Positions 33,050 through 42,551 of a stretch of 64,000 nt of DNA are shown one piece after another. Made by a program: the position numbers and the translations under genes. Every line of letters begins with the position of its first letter. Within the stretch, counting starts at the first letter, position 1. The DNA comes from Phenylobacterium sp. (GTDB lineage Bacteria; Pseudomonadota; Alphaproteobacteria; Caulobacterales; Caulobacteraceae), in the NCBI RefSeq assembly GCF_019636135.1, contig NZ_JAHBYD010000011.1, forward strand, positions 1 through 64,000, written 5' to 3'. Below the pieces are notes generated by a model that was given only the letters and a program-made list of their open reading frames with translations, did not search any database and was not told where the DNA came from.

Positions 33050-35578
33050 TCAGATCATGTCTCCACCCGCCGCGTCGAGCAGCAGGAACAGGCGGCCGGC
33101 GTCGGCGGCCAGCATGTCGGCGAGCACGAAGCCCTCGGGGTCGCGCCCGATCGCATCGTCCACGAGCGTCGTGTAGCGGCGCACGTAGACCTCGGTCTTC
33201 CGCTTGACGTCCTCGTCGGTGAACAATCGGCGCGCGATGCGCCGGGTGGCGGCGGGAGCCAGCTTCCTGACCACCTCGCGGGCGCCCTCGACGTCGCCCG
33301 TCTGGATCGCCGCCGCGATCTCCTCGATCCGGGGCGGCGGCAGCAGCTTCCCGGGATCGACGCCCATGTGGGCCAACTCGGCCGCCAGGGTCTCCTCCAG
33401 CCGCTCGCCCTCGCCGTCGGCGCCGTCCAGCGAGGCCAGCAGATCCTTCCAGGTCCAGGTGTCGTCGCCCGGGCCCGCCTCGCCGTCGTCCGCGTCAGGA
33501 TCGGCCTGCGCGGCGGCGGGCAGGCCGCCGGCGGCCTGGAAGACGGCCGAGAACTCTCGGTCCGTGGCGGTCGGCGTGAAGCGGAGGCGGGTCTTCAGCC
33601 CCAGGCGGTCGGCGAGCGCCCCGGGCGGCTCGGCGGGCTCCGACAGCTCCAGAGGCTCCTCCTCCGGCGGCGGGGCGGCGGCCTTCGCCCTGCGCGCAGG
33701 CGGCGCCGGGGGGCTCTGGACGGGCGGCGGAACCGCGGGCGGGGCCGGCGGGGGCGCCACGGCGGCGACGCCCATCAGCCGCACGGCCTCGCTCAGCATC
33801 TCGAAGTTGCGGCGCACGCGCTCCTGGAAGGCCGCATCGATGGCCTGGGCCTCCTCGGCGGTGCGCCGGGCCTGCGCCATGAGCTCGTCCATGCCGTCGG
33901 CGACGGCGGCGCGGACCTGCTCGGCCTGGCCGGCGGCGGCGACGGGCAACTGCGATGCGCGCGCCTCCAGTTCGGCCAGCATGGCGGCGAGCTCGTCCAG
34001 CGTCTCGCGGGCCGCGGCGGCGCCGTCCGCCAGGCGCTTCGCGGTGTTCGCCCCGGCGTCCTCCACCATCTTCGAAGACTGCTCGATCAGCGCCTTCGCC
34101 TCTTCGAGGCGGGCCTCGAAGGCCTGGTTGGCCTTCTGGCCGGCGGCGAAGGCGGCCTCCGACAGGTGGTCGACCTGCTCGCGGGCCGCGGCGGCATGCC
34201 GGGCGGCCGCCTCGCGGGTCTCCTCGGCGGCGGCGGCGAGGCCGTCGATGGCCGTCCGCGTCATCGCCTCCAGGTGGGTGCGCTGCTCGGCGGCGGCGGA
34301 CGAGACGGCCTCCAGGCTCTGCAGCGTCGACTGGCCGAACTCCTCCCGCTCGGCCTTGGCCGTCTCGGCGAGGTCGCGGAACTGCAGGGCGGCGTCGGAC
34401 ATCAGCCGGCGCAGATGCTCGCCGCCGGCGGTGGCCCGCTCGGCCATCTCGCCCGCGGAGACGCGGGTGGTCTCGATGAACTCGCCCAGCCTGGCGGCAT
34501 GCGCCTCGGCCTCGGCGGCGAAGGCCTGGTGATCGCCCTTCAGGGCCTGGCTGAGGCCCACGAGCGCCGCGCGCTGTTCGGACAGGCCCGTCTCGACCGC
34601 CTTCACCTGATCGGCGACGCCGGTCCCGGCGGTCTCCAGGCGGGCGATGTGGCGGGTGAGGTCCTCGCCGGCCGTGCGCGCGGCGTTGCTGGCCTCGCCG
34701 GCGGCGGCGGCCAGGTCGGCGGCGCGGGCGGCCAGCGCCGTCTCGGCCTCGCGGATCTGGGCGTCGGCCACGCCCGCCGCCTCGCCCACCATCTTCGCCT
34801 GCTGGACGATGGCGTCGGCGATCCTGGTCGACTGGGCGTCGAGGGTCTGGGCGAGCTGGCCCATCTCGGCGCGCTCGCGGCCAAGGGTCGTGGCCAGTTC
34901 CTCCGCCGTGCGCACGGACTGTGCGGTGACGCCGGTCAGCTTGTCGGTCTCGAAGGCCAGCGCGTCGCGCATCGCCAGCAGGGTCTCGCGGGCGTCTTCC
35001 GCGGCCTGGCCGGCGCGGGCGATCTCGTCGCGGACCGCCTGCGCCACGTCGCCGGCGCGGGCGGCGGCGACCAAGGCGGGGGCCAGCATGTCCTCGGCGG
35101 CGGCCTTGGCGCGACGCGCTTCCCAGGACAGCTTCTGGCCCTGGCGGATCATGTAGGCGGCGCCGAAGACGAAGGCGGCCGGGCCGATCGCCAGCAGCGC
35201 GAAGACGGCCATGGCGAAGGCGTCGTTCTGCAGCGGCGCGACGTTGCTGCGATAGCCGACGGCGAACGCGATGGGCGCCAGCGCCCACAGTCCGGCCACC
35301 GCGACGGCGGTCAGCCAGATGGGCCAGCCGGCGGGCGCAGGGGCTGCGGCCTCGAGGTGGGCGACGTAGCTCTGCGCCGCGACCTCGGACTCCCGGCGCA
35401 GCGCCGCGGCGCGGGCGCTGGGCGCGGTCACGGCCTGTTCGCTGTCGCGGTCGATCGGGCGGAAGCCGACGGGCTCGGTCGGCGGCATGTCCAGGTCGTC
35501 GTCCGCCGCGGCCGCGTCGGCGGCGTCGGGCGCCTGGGTGGATCCGAAATCCGCCGGCTTTTGCCGCTTGGAGAACAA
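33050..35578 (-). CDS. tipN: TipN-like polar/birth-scar coiled-coil membrane protein
   Basis: 842 residues. A short acidic cytoplasmic head (about 1-80) precedes two membrane segments (about 88-110 and 122-145, WLTAVAVAGLWALAPIAFAVG and AFAMAVFALLAIGPAAFVFGAAYM). A very long Ala/Glu-rich coiled coil follows (about 150-590), then a Pro-rich linker (about 600-650) and a folded C-terminal domain (about 670-842). This matches the architecture of Caulobacter TipN, which marks the new pole, orients the polarity axis and affects flagellum placement and chromosome segregation. The call rests on architecture and taxon, not on an alignment. Confidence 0.8.
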   Translation of the reverse strand: MFSKRQKPADFGSTQAPDAADAAAADDDLDMPPTEPVGFRPIDRDSEQAVTAPSARAAALRRESEVAAQSYVAHLEAAAPAPAGWPIWLTAVAVAGLWALAPIAFAVGYRSNVAPLQNDAFAMAVFALLAIGPAAFVFGAAYMIRQGQKLSWEARRAKAAAEDMLAPALVAAARAGDVAQAVRDEIARAGQAAEDARETLLAMRDALAFETDKLTGVTAQSVRTAEELATTLGRERAEMGQLAQTLDAQSTRIADAIVQQAKMVGEAAGVADAQIREAETALAARAADLAAAAGEASNAARTAGEDLTRHIARLETAGTGVADQVKAVETGLSEQRAALVGLSQALKGDHQAFAAEAEAHAARLGEFIETTRVSAGEMAERATAGGEHLRRLMSDAALQFRDLAETAKAEREEFGQSTLQSLEAVSSAAAEQRTHLEAMTRTAIDGLAAAAEETREAAARHAAAAREQVDHLSEAAFAAGQKANQAFEARLEEAKALIEQSSKMVEDAGANTAKRLADGAAAARETLDELAAMLAELEARASQLPVAAAGQAEQVRAAVADGMDELMAQARRTAEEAQAIDAAFQERVRRNFEMLSEAVRLMGVAAVAPPPAPPAVPPPVQSPPAPPARRAKAAAPPPEEEPLELSEPAEPPGALADRLGLKTRLRFTPTATDREFSAVFQAAGGLPAAAQADPDADDGEAGPGDDTWTWKDLLASLDGADGEGERLEETLAAELAHMGVDPGKLLPPPRIEEIAAAIQTGDVEGAREVVRKLAPAATRRIARRLFTDEDVKRKTEVYVRRYTTLVDDAIGRDPEGFVLADMLAADAGRLFLLLDAAGGDMI

Positions 35579-35742
35579 CGCCTAGACCTTCCGCTCACGA
35601 GACCTCGCGGCTGCGCTCCGCAAGGTCCAGCCGTCCCCCGACAGCCGCAAACTCCACACCCGCAGGTGTACCTGGGGCGCGGACCGACGCAAACAGGCGA
35701 GGTCGCGATTTTGGGCGCGGAACGCGTAATGCCGCGGAGGCG

Positions 35743-35979
35743 CTAGGCCCTGATCAGGCGGGCGCGCTGCTGGGCGTCGGGGCAGACCGAGGCCTTTTCG
35801 ACGCGGGCCGGCTCGCGTCGCGCCGCGGCGGCCTGACGGGGCGTGCGCGCGACGATGCGCTGCTCGGCCGCCGGACGCTGTTCCAGCGTGGGATGATCGA
35901 CAGTCACGCCGAAATGCGAGAAGGCGGCGGCGGACGAATGCACGACCACCGCGGCCACCATTTCCGTCAATGTCGCCAT
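35743..35979 (-). CDS. Hypothetical small protein (78 aa)
   Basis: 78 residues starting MATLTEMVAAVVVHSSAAAFSHFGVTV, with a mildly hydrophobic start and an Arg/Ala/Glu-rich basic tail. Frame composition and a plausible ATG support coding. The ribosome-binding site is not clear. It sits alone between tipN and the EEP-family gene. No recognised domain. Confidence 0.5.
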   Translation of the reverse strand: MATLTEMVAAVVVHSSAAAFSHFGVTVDHPTLEQRPAAEQRIVARTPRQAAAARREPARVEKASVCPDAQQRARLIRA

Positions 35980-36138
35980 GGGAGCCCCCGACGATTCCGC
36001 CTATCTTCGGTATGCCATGGAGCGTGGCCGTTGGCAGTGGGGGCGACGGCTTAAATTTTCGCAATGTTCGGTCACTTCGCGACGGACGTGACAGGCCCCG
36101 GCGTGACGCGCGGCGGGCTGCGCCGCCTGGGCGCGCCG

Positions 36139-37113
36139 CTAGCGAGGATGGACGGCTGACGCGTCGGCCGGCGCGAGCGTGACCACGACGGGATAGTGAT
36201 CCGAGCCGAGCTTGGGCCCGCGCTCGACACTGACCGTGGCCCAGCCCGGTCCGGCGTAGACATGGTCGATCGGCAGGTAGGGGAACGGCGCCGGCAACCG
36301 GTTGTGGCTGATCCTCGCCGCCGGCCACGAGAACAGCGCGCGCGTGCGGCGGATCATCCCGAAGTCCCGGTCCTCGGCGCGGCGCGCGAAGGACCAGGGC
36401 GTGGAGTTGAAGTCCCCGGCCAGGATCAGCCGTTCCTTCGGCGCCTCGGCGATGAGCTCCCGGAGCTGGGCCGTCTGCGCCCGATCGCGCGCGAAGCGCG
36501 TCGGCCAGAACCGGTGGATGGCGACCACCGTGAACTCGCCCCGCGCGTCGGCGTAGGTGGACGAGACGAGGTAGGCGGAGTGGCCGTCGGCGCGCCCCTC
36601 GGCGAACGTGCGCACGGGCGCGCGGCGGGCCATCACGCCGGCCGAACACCCCTTGCAGCTCGTGATGAAGCCCCGGGCGATGAGGAGGTCCCGCAACCGG
36701 CCGCCCTCCTGCATCACGATGATGTCGGGCTTCTGGGCCACCAGCCACGCGACGGCGGCCTCGGCCTGCTCGTTGCGGCCCCAGGCGTTGAACTGGATGA
36801 CCTTGAGCTGGTCGGGCGCGTCGGCGGCGGCGCGAGGATCGCGGCCGACCGACAGGAATTCCGGCGCGACCAGGACGGCGACGGCGGCGACCGCCGCGAG
36901 CGCCGTCAGCGCCACCGGCCCCCGCATCGGCCGGGCTGCGAAGAGGGCCAGCGCCAGGGCGAGGATCGCGGGCGCCAGGTAGAGCGGCGCGAAGTGGGTC
37001 AGCACGTCCAGCCGCGGGCTGAACCGGCCCCCCTGGGCCGCGAGCGAGACGATCAGCGCGCCGGCCGCGAGCAATCCCGCGACCGCGCCGACGAGGAACC
37101 GCAGACTCTCCAT
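36139..37113 (-). CDS. Endonuclease/exonuclease/phosphatase (EEP) family membrane protein
   Basis: 324 residues. Three hydrophobic N-terminal segments (about 5-25, 38-60 and 66-84) anchor a catalytic EEP domain that begins LKVIQFNAWGRN (about 103). Active-site blocks are visible: VMQEGG (metal Glu), LAGDFNSTPWS (Asp-x-Asn), LPIDHVYAG (Asp-His) and GSDHYPVVV (terminal Asp-His). Relatives cleave phosphodiester bonds in nucleic acids, lipids or inositol phosphates. Membrane-anchored versions with this layout are common and poorly characterised. Confidence 0.87.
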   Translation of the reverse strand: MESLRFLVGAVAGLLAAGALIVSLAAQGGRFSPRLDVLTHFAPLYLAPAILALALALFAARPMRGPVALTALAAVAAVAVLVAPEFLSVGRDPRAAADAPDQLKVIQFNAWGRNEQAEAAVAWLVAQKPDIIVMQEGGRLRDLLIARGFITSCKGCSAGVMARRAPVRTFAEGRADGHSAYLVSSTYADARGEFTVVAIHRFWPTRFARDRAQTAQLRELIAEAPKERLILAGDFNSTPWSFARRAEDRDFGMIRRTRALFSWPAARISHNRLPAPFPYLPIDHVYAGPGWATVSVERGPKLGSDHYPVVVTLAPADASAVHPR

Positions 37114-37159
37114 GGGCCCCGACGTATCACGCCCGGGCCCGTCTCGGAGACAGCCGTCG

Positions 37160-39214
37160 TCAGAGCACGAAGTCCGCCGCGACCAGCGTGCCGGCGCCCG
37201 GCAGGATCAGGTGGAAGTCCGCCACGCCGTCGCCGTTGGTGTCGCCGTAGACGTGCGTCACGCCGCCCGAGATATCCATCCGCAATTCGCCCGCCGTCTT
37301 GTGGAAGGCGCTCGTCCCGATGAAGGCGAACTTCTGGTCGCCGGCGAGGTTCGTGTTGGCGTCGATCGGCTGAAGATTGATGCGGTCGCCCTCGGCGTGC
37401 GAGAAGTCGAGGATCCTGTCGCCCGTCATCGAGACGTCGCCGTTGCGGAAGATGAAGACGTCCGCGCCGGCTCCGCCCGAGAGCGTGTCGTCGCCCGCGC
37501 CGCCCTCGAGCGTGTCCGAGCCGGCCCCGCCCGACAGCGAGTCCGAGCCGGTGTCGCCGTTCAGCTTGTCGTTGCCGGCGTCGCCGCTCAGCGTGTCGTC
37601 GCCGTCGTTGCCCGACAGGGTATCGTTGCCGTCGCCGCCGTAGAGCCTGTCATTGCCGCCGGAGCCGCCGCTCAGTTGGTCGTCGCCGCCGAAGCCGCGG
37701 ATCTCGTCGTCGCCGGCGCCGCCCGCGATCTTGTTGTCGAGCGAATTGCCGCCGCCGTAGCGGGCCGCGCCCTGCAGTCGCAGTTGCTCGACGTTGTCGG
37801 CAAGCGTGTAGTCGGCGTAGGCGTTGACGAGATCGTAGCCGCCGTCCTCATCCTCCACGATCACGTCGTTTTCGGAATAGACGTTGTACTTGTCGTCGCC
37901 GAGCCCGCCGACCAGCGTGTTGTGGCTCATGCCGGCCTTGCCGGAGAGCACGTCGTCGCCGGCGCCGCCGTAGAGGATCGAGTTGTGGATGCCGTCGGCG
38001 GTCAGCTTGTCGGCGCCATCGGTGCCGGTCATGCGGACGACCTTCGCGAGTTCCGCGTTGATCTCGGCCAGCGCGCGGTTCGCCGCGGCGTCGAGCACGC
38101 TCGACGTGAGGCTGCCCGCGTTCACGATCTTCAGCGGCGTCTCGCCGACGGCCACCTTCAGCGCCGTCCCGCCGACGGCCATGACCTGCAGCTCGCCCTG
38201 GGTCTTGGCCAGGCCGCCGCCCGAGTTGCTCGCCAGCCAGGCGCGCTGCAGGGCGAGGCCTCCGTCCATCGGCGAGGCGATCGTGCGGTCGTTGATCTCG
38301 CTCCCGGACTCGACCGTGTAGGACGTGGCCACATTGTTCGAAAGCGTGGCCTCCTCCACCTGCAGGGTCGAGATCTTCGAGAGCTGGTCCGGCAGGCCCG
38401 CGACTACGTTGTCCGAGATCGTCACCCCCTTCGCGCCGTTGACGCGAATGCCGATCGTGAGGCCGCCCACCACCAGGTTGTTGCTGATCGAGACGTTCAG
38501 GTACGGCAGATCGCCGCCCGACTGGTCACGGAAGAAGATGCCCTGGACCGCGTCGCCCGAGCCGCGCGTGATGACGTTGCCCGTCACGGTTATGTTCGAC
38601 GCCGAGGCGGTGGTGTTGGTGGTCCAGAACTGGATCGCGTCGGGGTGGTCCCCCTCGGACCTGCGTTCGAAATCCGTGAAGTAGTTGCCCGACACCAGGA
38701 CGTCCGACGAGCCGCCGCCGCGGATGCCGTCCTCGGACAGCTCGTGGATGTAGTTGTTGGTGAGCTTCAGGCCCTTGCTGTCCAGGTGGCCGATGCCGTT
38801 GTTCAATTGCACGAATTCGGAATTGGTCACGGTGACGTTCGAGCTGCTGCGGATCTGCAGGCCGCCGGTGTCGTTCTTGGCGTCGCCGTCCAGCGAGCCG
38901 TGGACCTTCACGCCGTCGAAGGTCACGTTGCTGGAGCTCGTGACATGGTAGGCGTAGCCCGTCGCCGCGGTCGACGGCGCGTTCATGTCGATCGCCTGGA
39001 AGGTCAGCCCCTGGCAGTCCCTGATGGTCATGCCGTTCATGACCGCCATGTGGCTGGGATCCTGCGACGTGATCGTCACGTTGCCCGCGAACTTCAGCCC
39101 CGACAGCGTGAAGCTGGCATAGTCCCCCGACGCCAGTTGCACCACGTCGCCCGCCTTCGCGGCCTTGAGGGCCGACACGAGGCCAGCAGAATCGTTCACC
39201 GTAATCGTGGTCAC
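37160..39214 (-). CDS. Secreted beta-helix protein with C-terminal RTX repeats (polysaccharide lyase-like)
   Basis: 684 residues, no N-terminal signal peptide, as expected for type I secretion. Residues about 1-330 form a right-handed beta-helix (SNVTFDGVKVHGS, GLKLTNNYIHEL, SDVLVSGNYFTDF, GVTISDNVV) with a DHPDAIQFW block shared with the lipoprotein at 9813-10838. A linker follows, then calcium-binding RTX nonapeptides (about 400-600, including SGGSGGNDRLYGGDGNDTL). The C-terminal domain (RILDFSHAEGDRINLQP onward) is typical of type I exported RTX proteins. Probably an extracellular lyase or epimerase-like enzyme acting on acidic polysaccharide. Enzymatic identity is inferred. Confidence 0.85.
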   Translation of the reverse strand: MTTITVNDSAGLVSALKAAKAGDVVQLASGDYASFTLSGLKFAGNVTITSQDPSHMAVMNGMTIRDCQGLTFQAIDMNAPSTAATGYAYHVTSSSNVTFDGVKVHGSLDGDAKNDTGGLQIRSSSNVTVTNSEFVQLNNGIGHLDSKGLKLTNNYIHELSEDGIRGGGSSDVLVSGNYFTDFERRSEGDHPDAIQFWTTNTTASASNITVTGNVITRGSGDAVQGIFFRDQSGGDLPYLNVSISNNLVVGGLTIGIRVNGAKGVTISDNVVAGLPDQLSKISTLQVEEATLSNNVATSYTVESGSEINDRTIASPMDGGLALQRAWLASNSGGGLAKTQGELQVMAVGGTALKVAVGETPLKIVNAGSLTSSVLDAAANRALAEINAELAKVVRMTGTDGADKLTADGIHNSILYGGAGDDVLSGKAGMSHNTLVGGLGDDKYNVYSENDVIVEDEDGGYDLVNAYADYTLADNVEQLRLQGAARYGGGNSLDNKIAGGAGDDEIRGFGGDDQLSGGSGGNDRLYGGDGNDTLSGNDGDDTLSGDAGNDKLNGDTGSDSLSGGAGSDTLEGGAGDDTLSGGAGADVFIFRNGDVSMTGDRILDFSHAEGDRINLQPIDANTNLAGDQKFAFIGTSAFHKTAGELRMDISGGVTHVYGDTNGDGVADFHLILPGAGTLVAADFVL

Positions 39215-39424
39215 TTGCGCATCTCCAGAGTTCCCGTCTGGAGCGCCAACTGACGATCTACGCCGTCAATTCCGACACCCCACCAACATTCGCGACGTTA
39301 GTGGAGGCCCATTTCGGAGTGGCTAATCGAGATCGTTAATTAAAGAAAAACGCAATACTTCATTAACCGCCCCACTTCGGAGATCTTTGTTTTCCTTGTA
39401 CTTTATCGGTCACACTGTCACGGC
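39215..39424. promoter_or_regulatory. AT-rich promoter region of the beta-helix/RTX gene
   Basis: About 210 bp, markedly AT-richer than its surroundings around 39325-39365 (GTTAATTAAAGAAAAACGCAA). It lies upstream of the minus-strand RTX gene and past the ogt stop, so it most likely carries the RTX promoter. No exact -35/-10 pair was fixed. Nothing gene-like is present. Confidence 0.5.
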
Positions 39425-39958
39425 TCAGGCTGCGAGGCGGCCCTTGAACGCCGCACCCTCGTGTTCCAGCAGCCAGCGCTTGCGGTGCAGGCCGCCGCCG
39501 TAGCCGGTGAGCGAACCGTCCGAGCCGATCACCCTGTGGCAGGGCACGATCAGGGCCACCGGATTGGACCCGTTGGCCAGGCCCACGGCGCGCACGGCGG
39601 TGGGCCGGCCGATCCGCTCGGCGAGCTGGGCGTAGCTCAGGGTCTCGCCCGCCGGTATGGTGCAGAGCGTCTCCCACACCGTCTTCTGGAACGCCGTGCC
39701 GGCGCCTTCCCAGGCGACCGCCGCGAACGCACCGGCCTCGCCGGCGAAGTAGCGGGCGAAGACGGGCCGCAGCGGCCCCTGCCCTTCCACGATCGCCGCC
39801 CCGGGATAGCGTCGGGCGATCCACTTCCGCATCGCGGGCTCGTAGTCGGTCCAGTTGAAGGCGCGGAGCACGCCCGCCGCGTCGGTGACGGTGAGCGCCG
39901 TGCCGATCGGGGTCTCGATCCGGTCGAGGGTGAAGGCTTCAGGCTGCATGACGGGCAT
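39425..39958 (-). CDS. ogt: Methylated-DNA--protein-cysteine methyltransferase
   Basis: About 177 residues from the ATG at 39958 (another in-frame ATG at 39949). The active-site motif VPCHRVIGSDGSLTGYGGG, with the acceptor Cys, and the helix-turn-helix TLSYAQLAERIGRPTAVRAVGLANGSNP are intact. It transfers alkyl groups from O6-methylguanine to itself. The start lies inside the end of the upstream Ada-AlkA gene (about 20-nt overlap), so the two repair genes are translationally coupled. Confidence 0.94.
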   Translation of the reverse strand: MPVMQPEAFTLDRIETPIGTALTVTDAAGVLRAFNWTDYEPAMRKWIARRYPGAAIVEGQGPLRPVFARYFAGEAGAFAAVAWEGAGTAFQKTVWETLCTIPAGETLSYAQLAERIGRPTAVRAVGLANGSNPVALIVPCHRVIGSDGSLTGYGGGLHRKRWLLEHEGAAFKGRLAA

Positions 39959-41468
39959 CGGTCTTGTCCTTGGTCTTGGATTTCCGGGCAGGCGCCCCGG
40001 CCTGGGCCAATGCCGGGTCCGCGGCCCACAGGTGCTGCGCGGCATAGGCGCGCCAGGGCCTCCAGGCCTCGCTGCGGGCGAGCAGGCCGTCCGCGGTCGG
40101 GCGGACGCCCGCGTCGTCGGCCATGGCGCGCAGCAGGCCGACGTCGGCTCCCGGGAACGCGTCGGGTTCGCGGAACTCCCGCAGGGCTACGTAGTGCGCG
40201 GTCCATTCGCCCACGCCCGGCAAGGCCTTCAGCGCGGCGATGGCGCTGTCGAGGTCGGCGCGCGGCGTGAAGATCGCCGGATCCTCGACCACGGTGCGCG
40301 CCAGCGCTTCTATCGCCGCGCCCCGCGCACGCGGCATGTTCAGGACCAGCGAGATCGGCTCGCCGATCAGGCGCCCGGGCGTCGGGAAGACGCGGGTGAG
40401 GCCCAACTCCGCCGCGGCGGGCTCGTCGATGGGATCGCCATAGGCCTCGACCAGCCTGGCGGCCAGGTTGCGGGCGGCGCCGACGCTGACCTGCTGGCCG
40501 AGGATGGCGCGCACCGCCAGTTCGAAGCCGTCCCAGGCGCCCGGCGCGCGCAGGCCGGGCCGGGCCGCGACCAGGGGCGCGAGCGCCGGATCCTGGCTCA
40601 GGTGCGCGCCGATCAGCACCGGGTCGGCCGAGAGGTCGAAGACGCGCCGCACGCGGGCGATCACGGCGGGCAGGCTCTTCAGCTTCGGGAAGCGGATGTC
40701 GGCCTGCAGCGCGCCGTCGCTGCGCGGCGTGACGATCACCACGCCCCGCTCGCCGTCCATGGAGAGCGTCCGGGCGTAGCGTCTCGCCTCCACCCGCTCG
40801 ACGCCCGGGATGGCGCGGTCGGCGAGGAAGCGGATGATCGCGTCCCAGTCGTAGGGCGGCTTGTAGGGCAGGCGCACGACGATGCCGTCGGCCGCCGGCG
40901 TCTCGGCCCGGCGCGAGCGGCGCAGTTCGCCCGGCGGACGGCCGAACAACTGCTGGAACGTCTCGTTGAAGCGCCGGACGCTGCCGAACCCGGACGCCAG
41001 CGCCACCTCGCCCATGGGCAGGCGCGTTTCCTGGATGAGCTGCTTGGCGAGCAGCACACGCCGCGTCTGCGCGACGGAGACCGGCGACGCGCCCAGGTGC
41101 TGGCGGAATAGGCGGCGCAGTTGCCGCTCGCCCACGCCGAGGCGCAGGGCCAGGCCGTCGACGTCGCCGGCGTCCAGCGCGCCGCCCTCGATCAGCGCCA
41201 GCGCGCGCGAGACGGTGTTGGACGTGCCGCGCCAGGCGCCGAGGTCGGGCGAGGCCTCCGGCCGGCAGCGCAGGCAGGGGCGGTAGCCGGCCTCCTGCGC
41301 CGCCGCGGCGCTCGGGAAGAACTCGACGTTCCCCGCATTGGGCGTGCGCGCCGGGCAGATCGGGCGGCAGTAGACGCCCGTCGTCTTCACCCCGCAGAAG
41401 ATGCGCCCGTCGAACCGGGCGTCGCGGGTCTGGAAGGCGCGCCGACAGGCTTCGAAATCCATGTCCAT
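39939..41468 (-). CDS. Ada-type regulator fused to AlkA-type 3-methyladenine DNA glycosylase
   Basis: About 509 residues from the ATG at 41468. The N-terminal Ada zinc domain has all four cysteines: GVYCRPICPAR and RPCLRC (the first is the methyl-phosphotriester acceptor). An AraC-type double helix-turn-helix follows (about 95-190, LASGFGSVRRFNETFQQLFG). The AlkA half follows (about 205-500), with the helix-hairpin-helix and catalytic Asp in LPGVGEWTAHYVALREFREPDAFPGADVG. Such fusions sense alkylation damage and repair it. Together with ogt downstream they make an adaptive-response operon. Confidence 0.93.
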   Translation of the reverse strand: MDMDFEACRRAFQTRDARFDGRIFCGVKTTGVYCRPICPARTPNAGNVEFFPSAAAAQEAGYRPCLRCRPEASPDLGAWRGTSNTVSRALALIEGGALDAGDVDGLALRLGVGERQLRRLFRQHLGASPVSVAQTRRVLLAKQLIQETRLPMGEVALASGFGSVRRFNETFQQLFGRPPGELRRSRRAETPAADGIVVRLPYKPPYDWDAIIRFLADRAIPGVERVEARRYARTLSMDGERGVVIVTPRSDGALQADIRFPKLKSLPAVIARVRRVFDLSADPVLIGAHLSQDPALAPLVAARPGLRAPGAWDGFELAVRAILGQQVSVGAARNLAARLVEAYGDPIDEPAAAELGLTRVFPTPGRLIGEPISLVLNMPRARGAAIEALARTVVEDPAIFTPRADLDSAIAALKALPGVGEWTAHYVALREFREPDAFPGADVGLLRAMADDAGVRPTADGLLARSEAWRPWRAYAAQHLWAADPALAQAGAPARKSKTKDKTDARHAA

Positions 41469-41623
41469 GACCCGAAGATGAGCGTGCGCGCGCCGCGAGT
41501 CTCGCGGTTTTCGGACACGGATGCAGGCCGGCCGGCGGCTTTCGGACGGCAATTGCGGCCGGCCGCGATTTACTCTCGCGTCATGGTCTGGTCCTAGGTT
41601 GCAGGCCTGAGTTGGGGGTTTCG

Positions 41624-42508
41624 ATGTCAGCCGGACCGTTCGTCAGTGTCGTCGTGCCGCACTACCAGGACCTGGCCGGGCTGAAGATCTGCATGGCGTC
41701 GCTCGCCGCGCAGACCTTCCCGCGCGACCGGTTCGAGATCGTCGTCGCCGACAACAATTCCCCGGTCGGCCTGGAGGCGGTGAAGGCCGTCGTCGGCGAT
41801 CTGGGCAAGGTGGTCCTTGTCACGGAGAAGGGGGCCGGCCCCGCGCGGAACGGCGCCGTGGCCGCCTCCAGAGGCGAAATCCTGGCCTTCATCGACTCCG
41901 ACTGCGTCGCCGAGCCGCAATGGCTCGACGAGGGCGTGAAGGGGCTGGAACGGTTCGACCTCGTCGGCGGCCGGGTGCGGGTGCTGGTCGGCGATCCTGC
42001 GGCCATGACGCCGGCCGAGGCCTTCGAGCGCGTCTTCGCCTTCGACTTCAAGACCTACATCGAGAAGAAGGGCTTCACCGGCGCCGGCAACATGTTCTGC
42101 CGCCGCACGCTGTTCGAGCGGGTGGGCCCGTTCGGCGTCGGGCTCTCGGAGGACGTGGACTGGTCGCGCCGCGCGGTGGCCGGCGGCGCCCGCCTGGGTT
42201 ACGTGCCGGACGCCGCCATCGGGCACCCGGCGCGCGTGACGTGGGAGCAGTTGAGCACCAAGTGGCGGCGGCTCAACGCGGAGACGTTCGGCCTGATGGC
42301 CGGCGCGCCCCATCACCGGCTCCGCTGGCTGGCGCGCAACGCCCTGATGCCGCTGTCGGCCGTGGCGCACACGCCGAAGGTCCTTCGGAGCCCGGAACTC
42401 GACACGGTCGGCCAGCGCGCGGCGGCGCTGGGCGTGCTGTACCGGCTTCGGTTCTGGCGCCTCATCGACGCCGTCCGGCTTCTCGCGACGACCCGGTCGC
42501 CGGGTTAG
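41624..42508 (+). CDS. Family 2 glycosyltransferase
   Basis: 294 residues from the ATG at 41624. A classical GT-A domain: FVSVVVPHYQDLAGLKICMASL, VVADNNSP, the DxD motif as FIDSDCVAE, and SEDVDWSRRAVAGGARLGYVPDA with the catalytic Asp. There is no long membrane segment, though a short C-terminal hydrophobic region may sit at the membrane. It is followed 43 nt later by galE, so a link to UDP-galactose-dependent glycan synthesis is reasonable. Confidence 0.88.
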   Translation: MSAGPFVSVVVPHYQDLAGLKICMASLAAQTFPRDRFEIVVADNNSPVGLEAVKAVVGDLGKVVLVTEKGAGPARNGAVAASRGEILAFIDSDCVAEPQWLDEGVKGLERFDLVGGRVRVLVGDPAAMTPAEAFERVFAFDFKTYIEKKGFTGAGNMFCRRTLFERVGPFGVGLSEDVDWSRRAVAGGARLGYVPDAAIGHPARVTWEQLSTKWRRLNAETFGLMAGAPHHRLRWLARNALMPLSAVAHTPKVLRSPELDTVGQRAAALGVLYRLRFWRLIDAVRLLATTRSPG

Positions 42509-42551
42509 CCGGGGTGGTCAGCCTCCCCGCCGCGACGTACACCCCGCGGCC

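Noticed and set aside
32957..35746. Plus-strand frame of 929 codons opposite tipN
   Set aside because: Composition is Gly/Arg/Leu-rich and repetitive, as expected from the antisense of an Ala/Glu coiled coil. The minus-strand product has membrane segments and coiled-coil logic.
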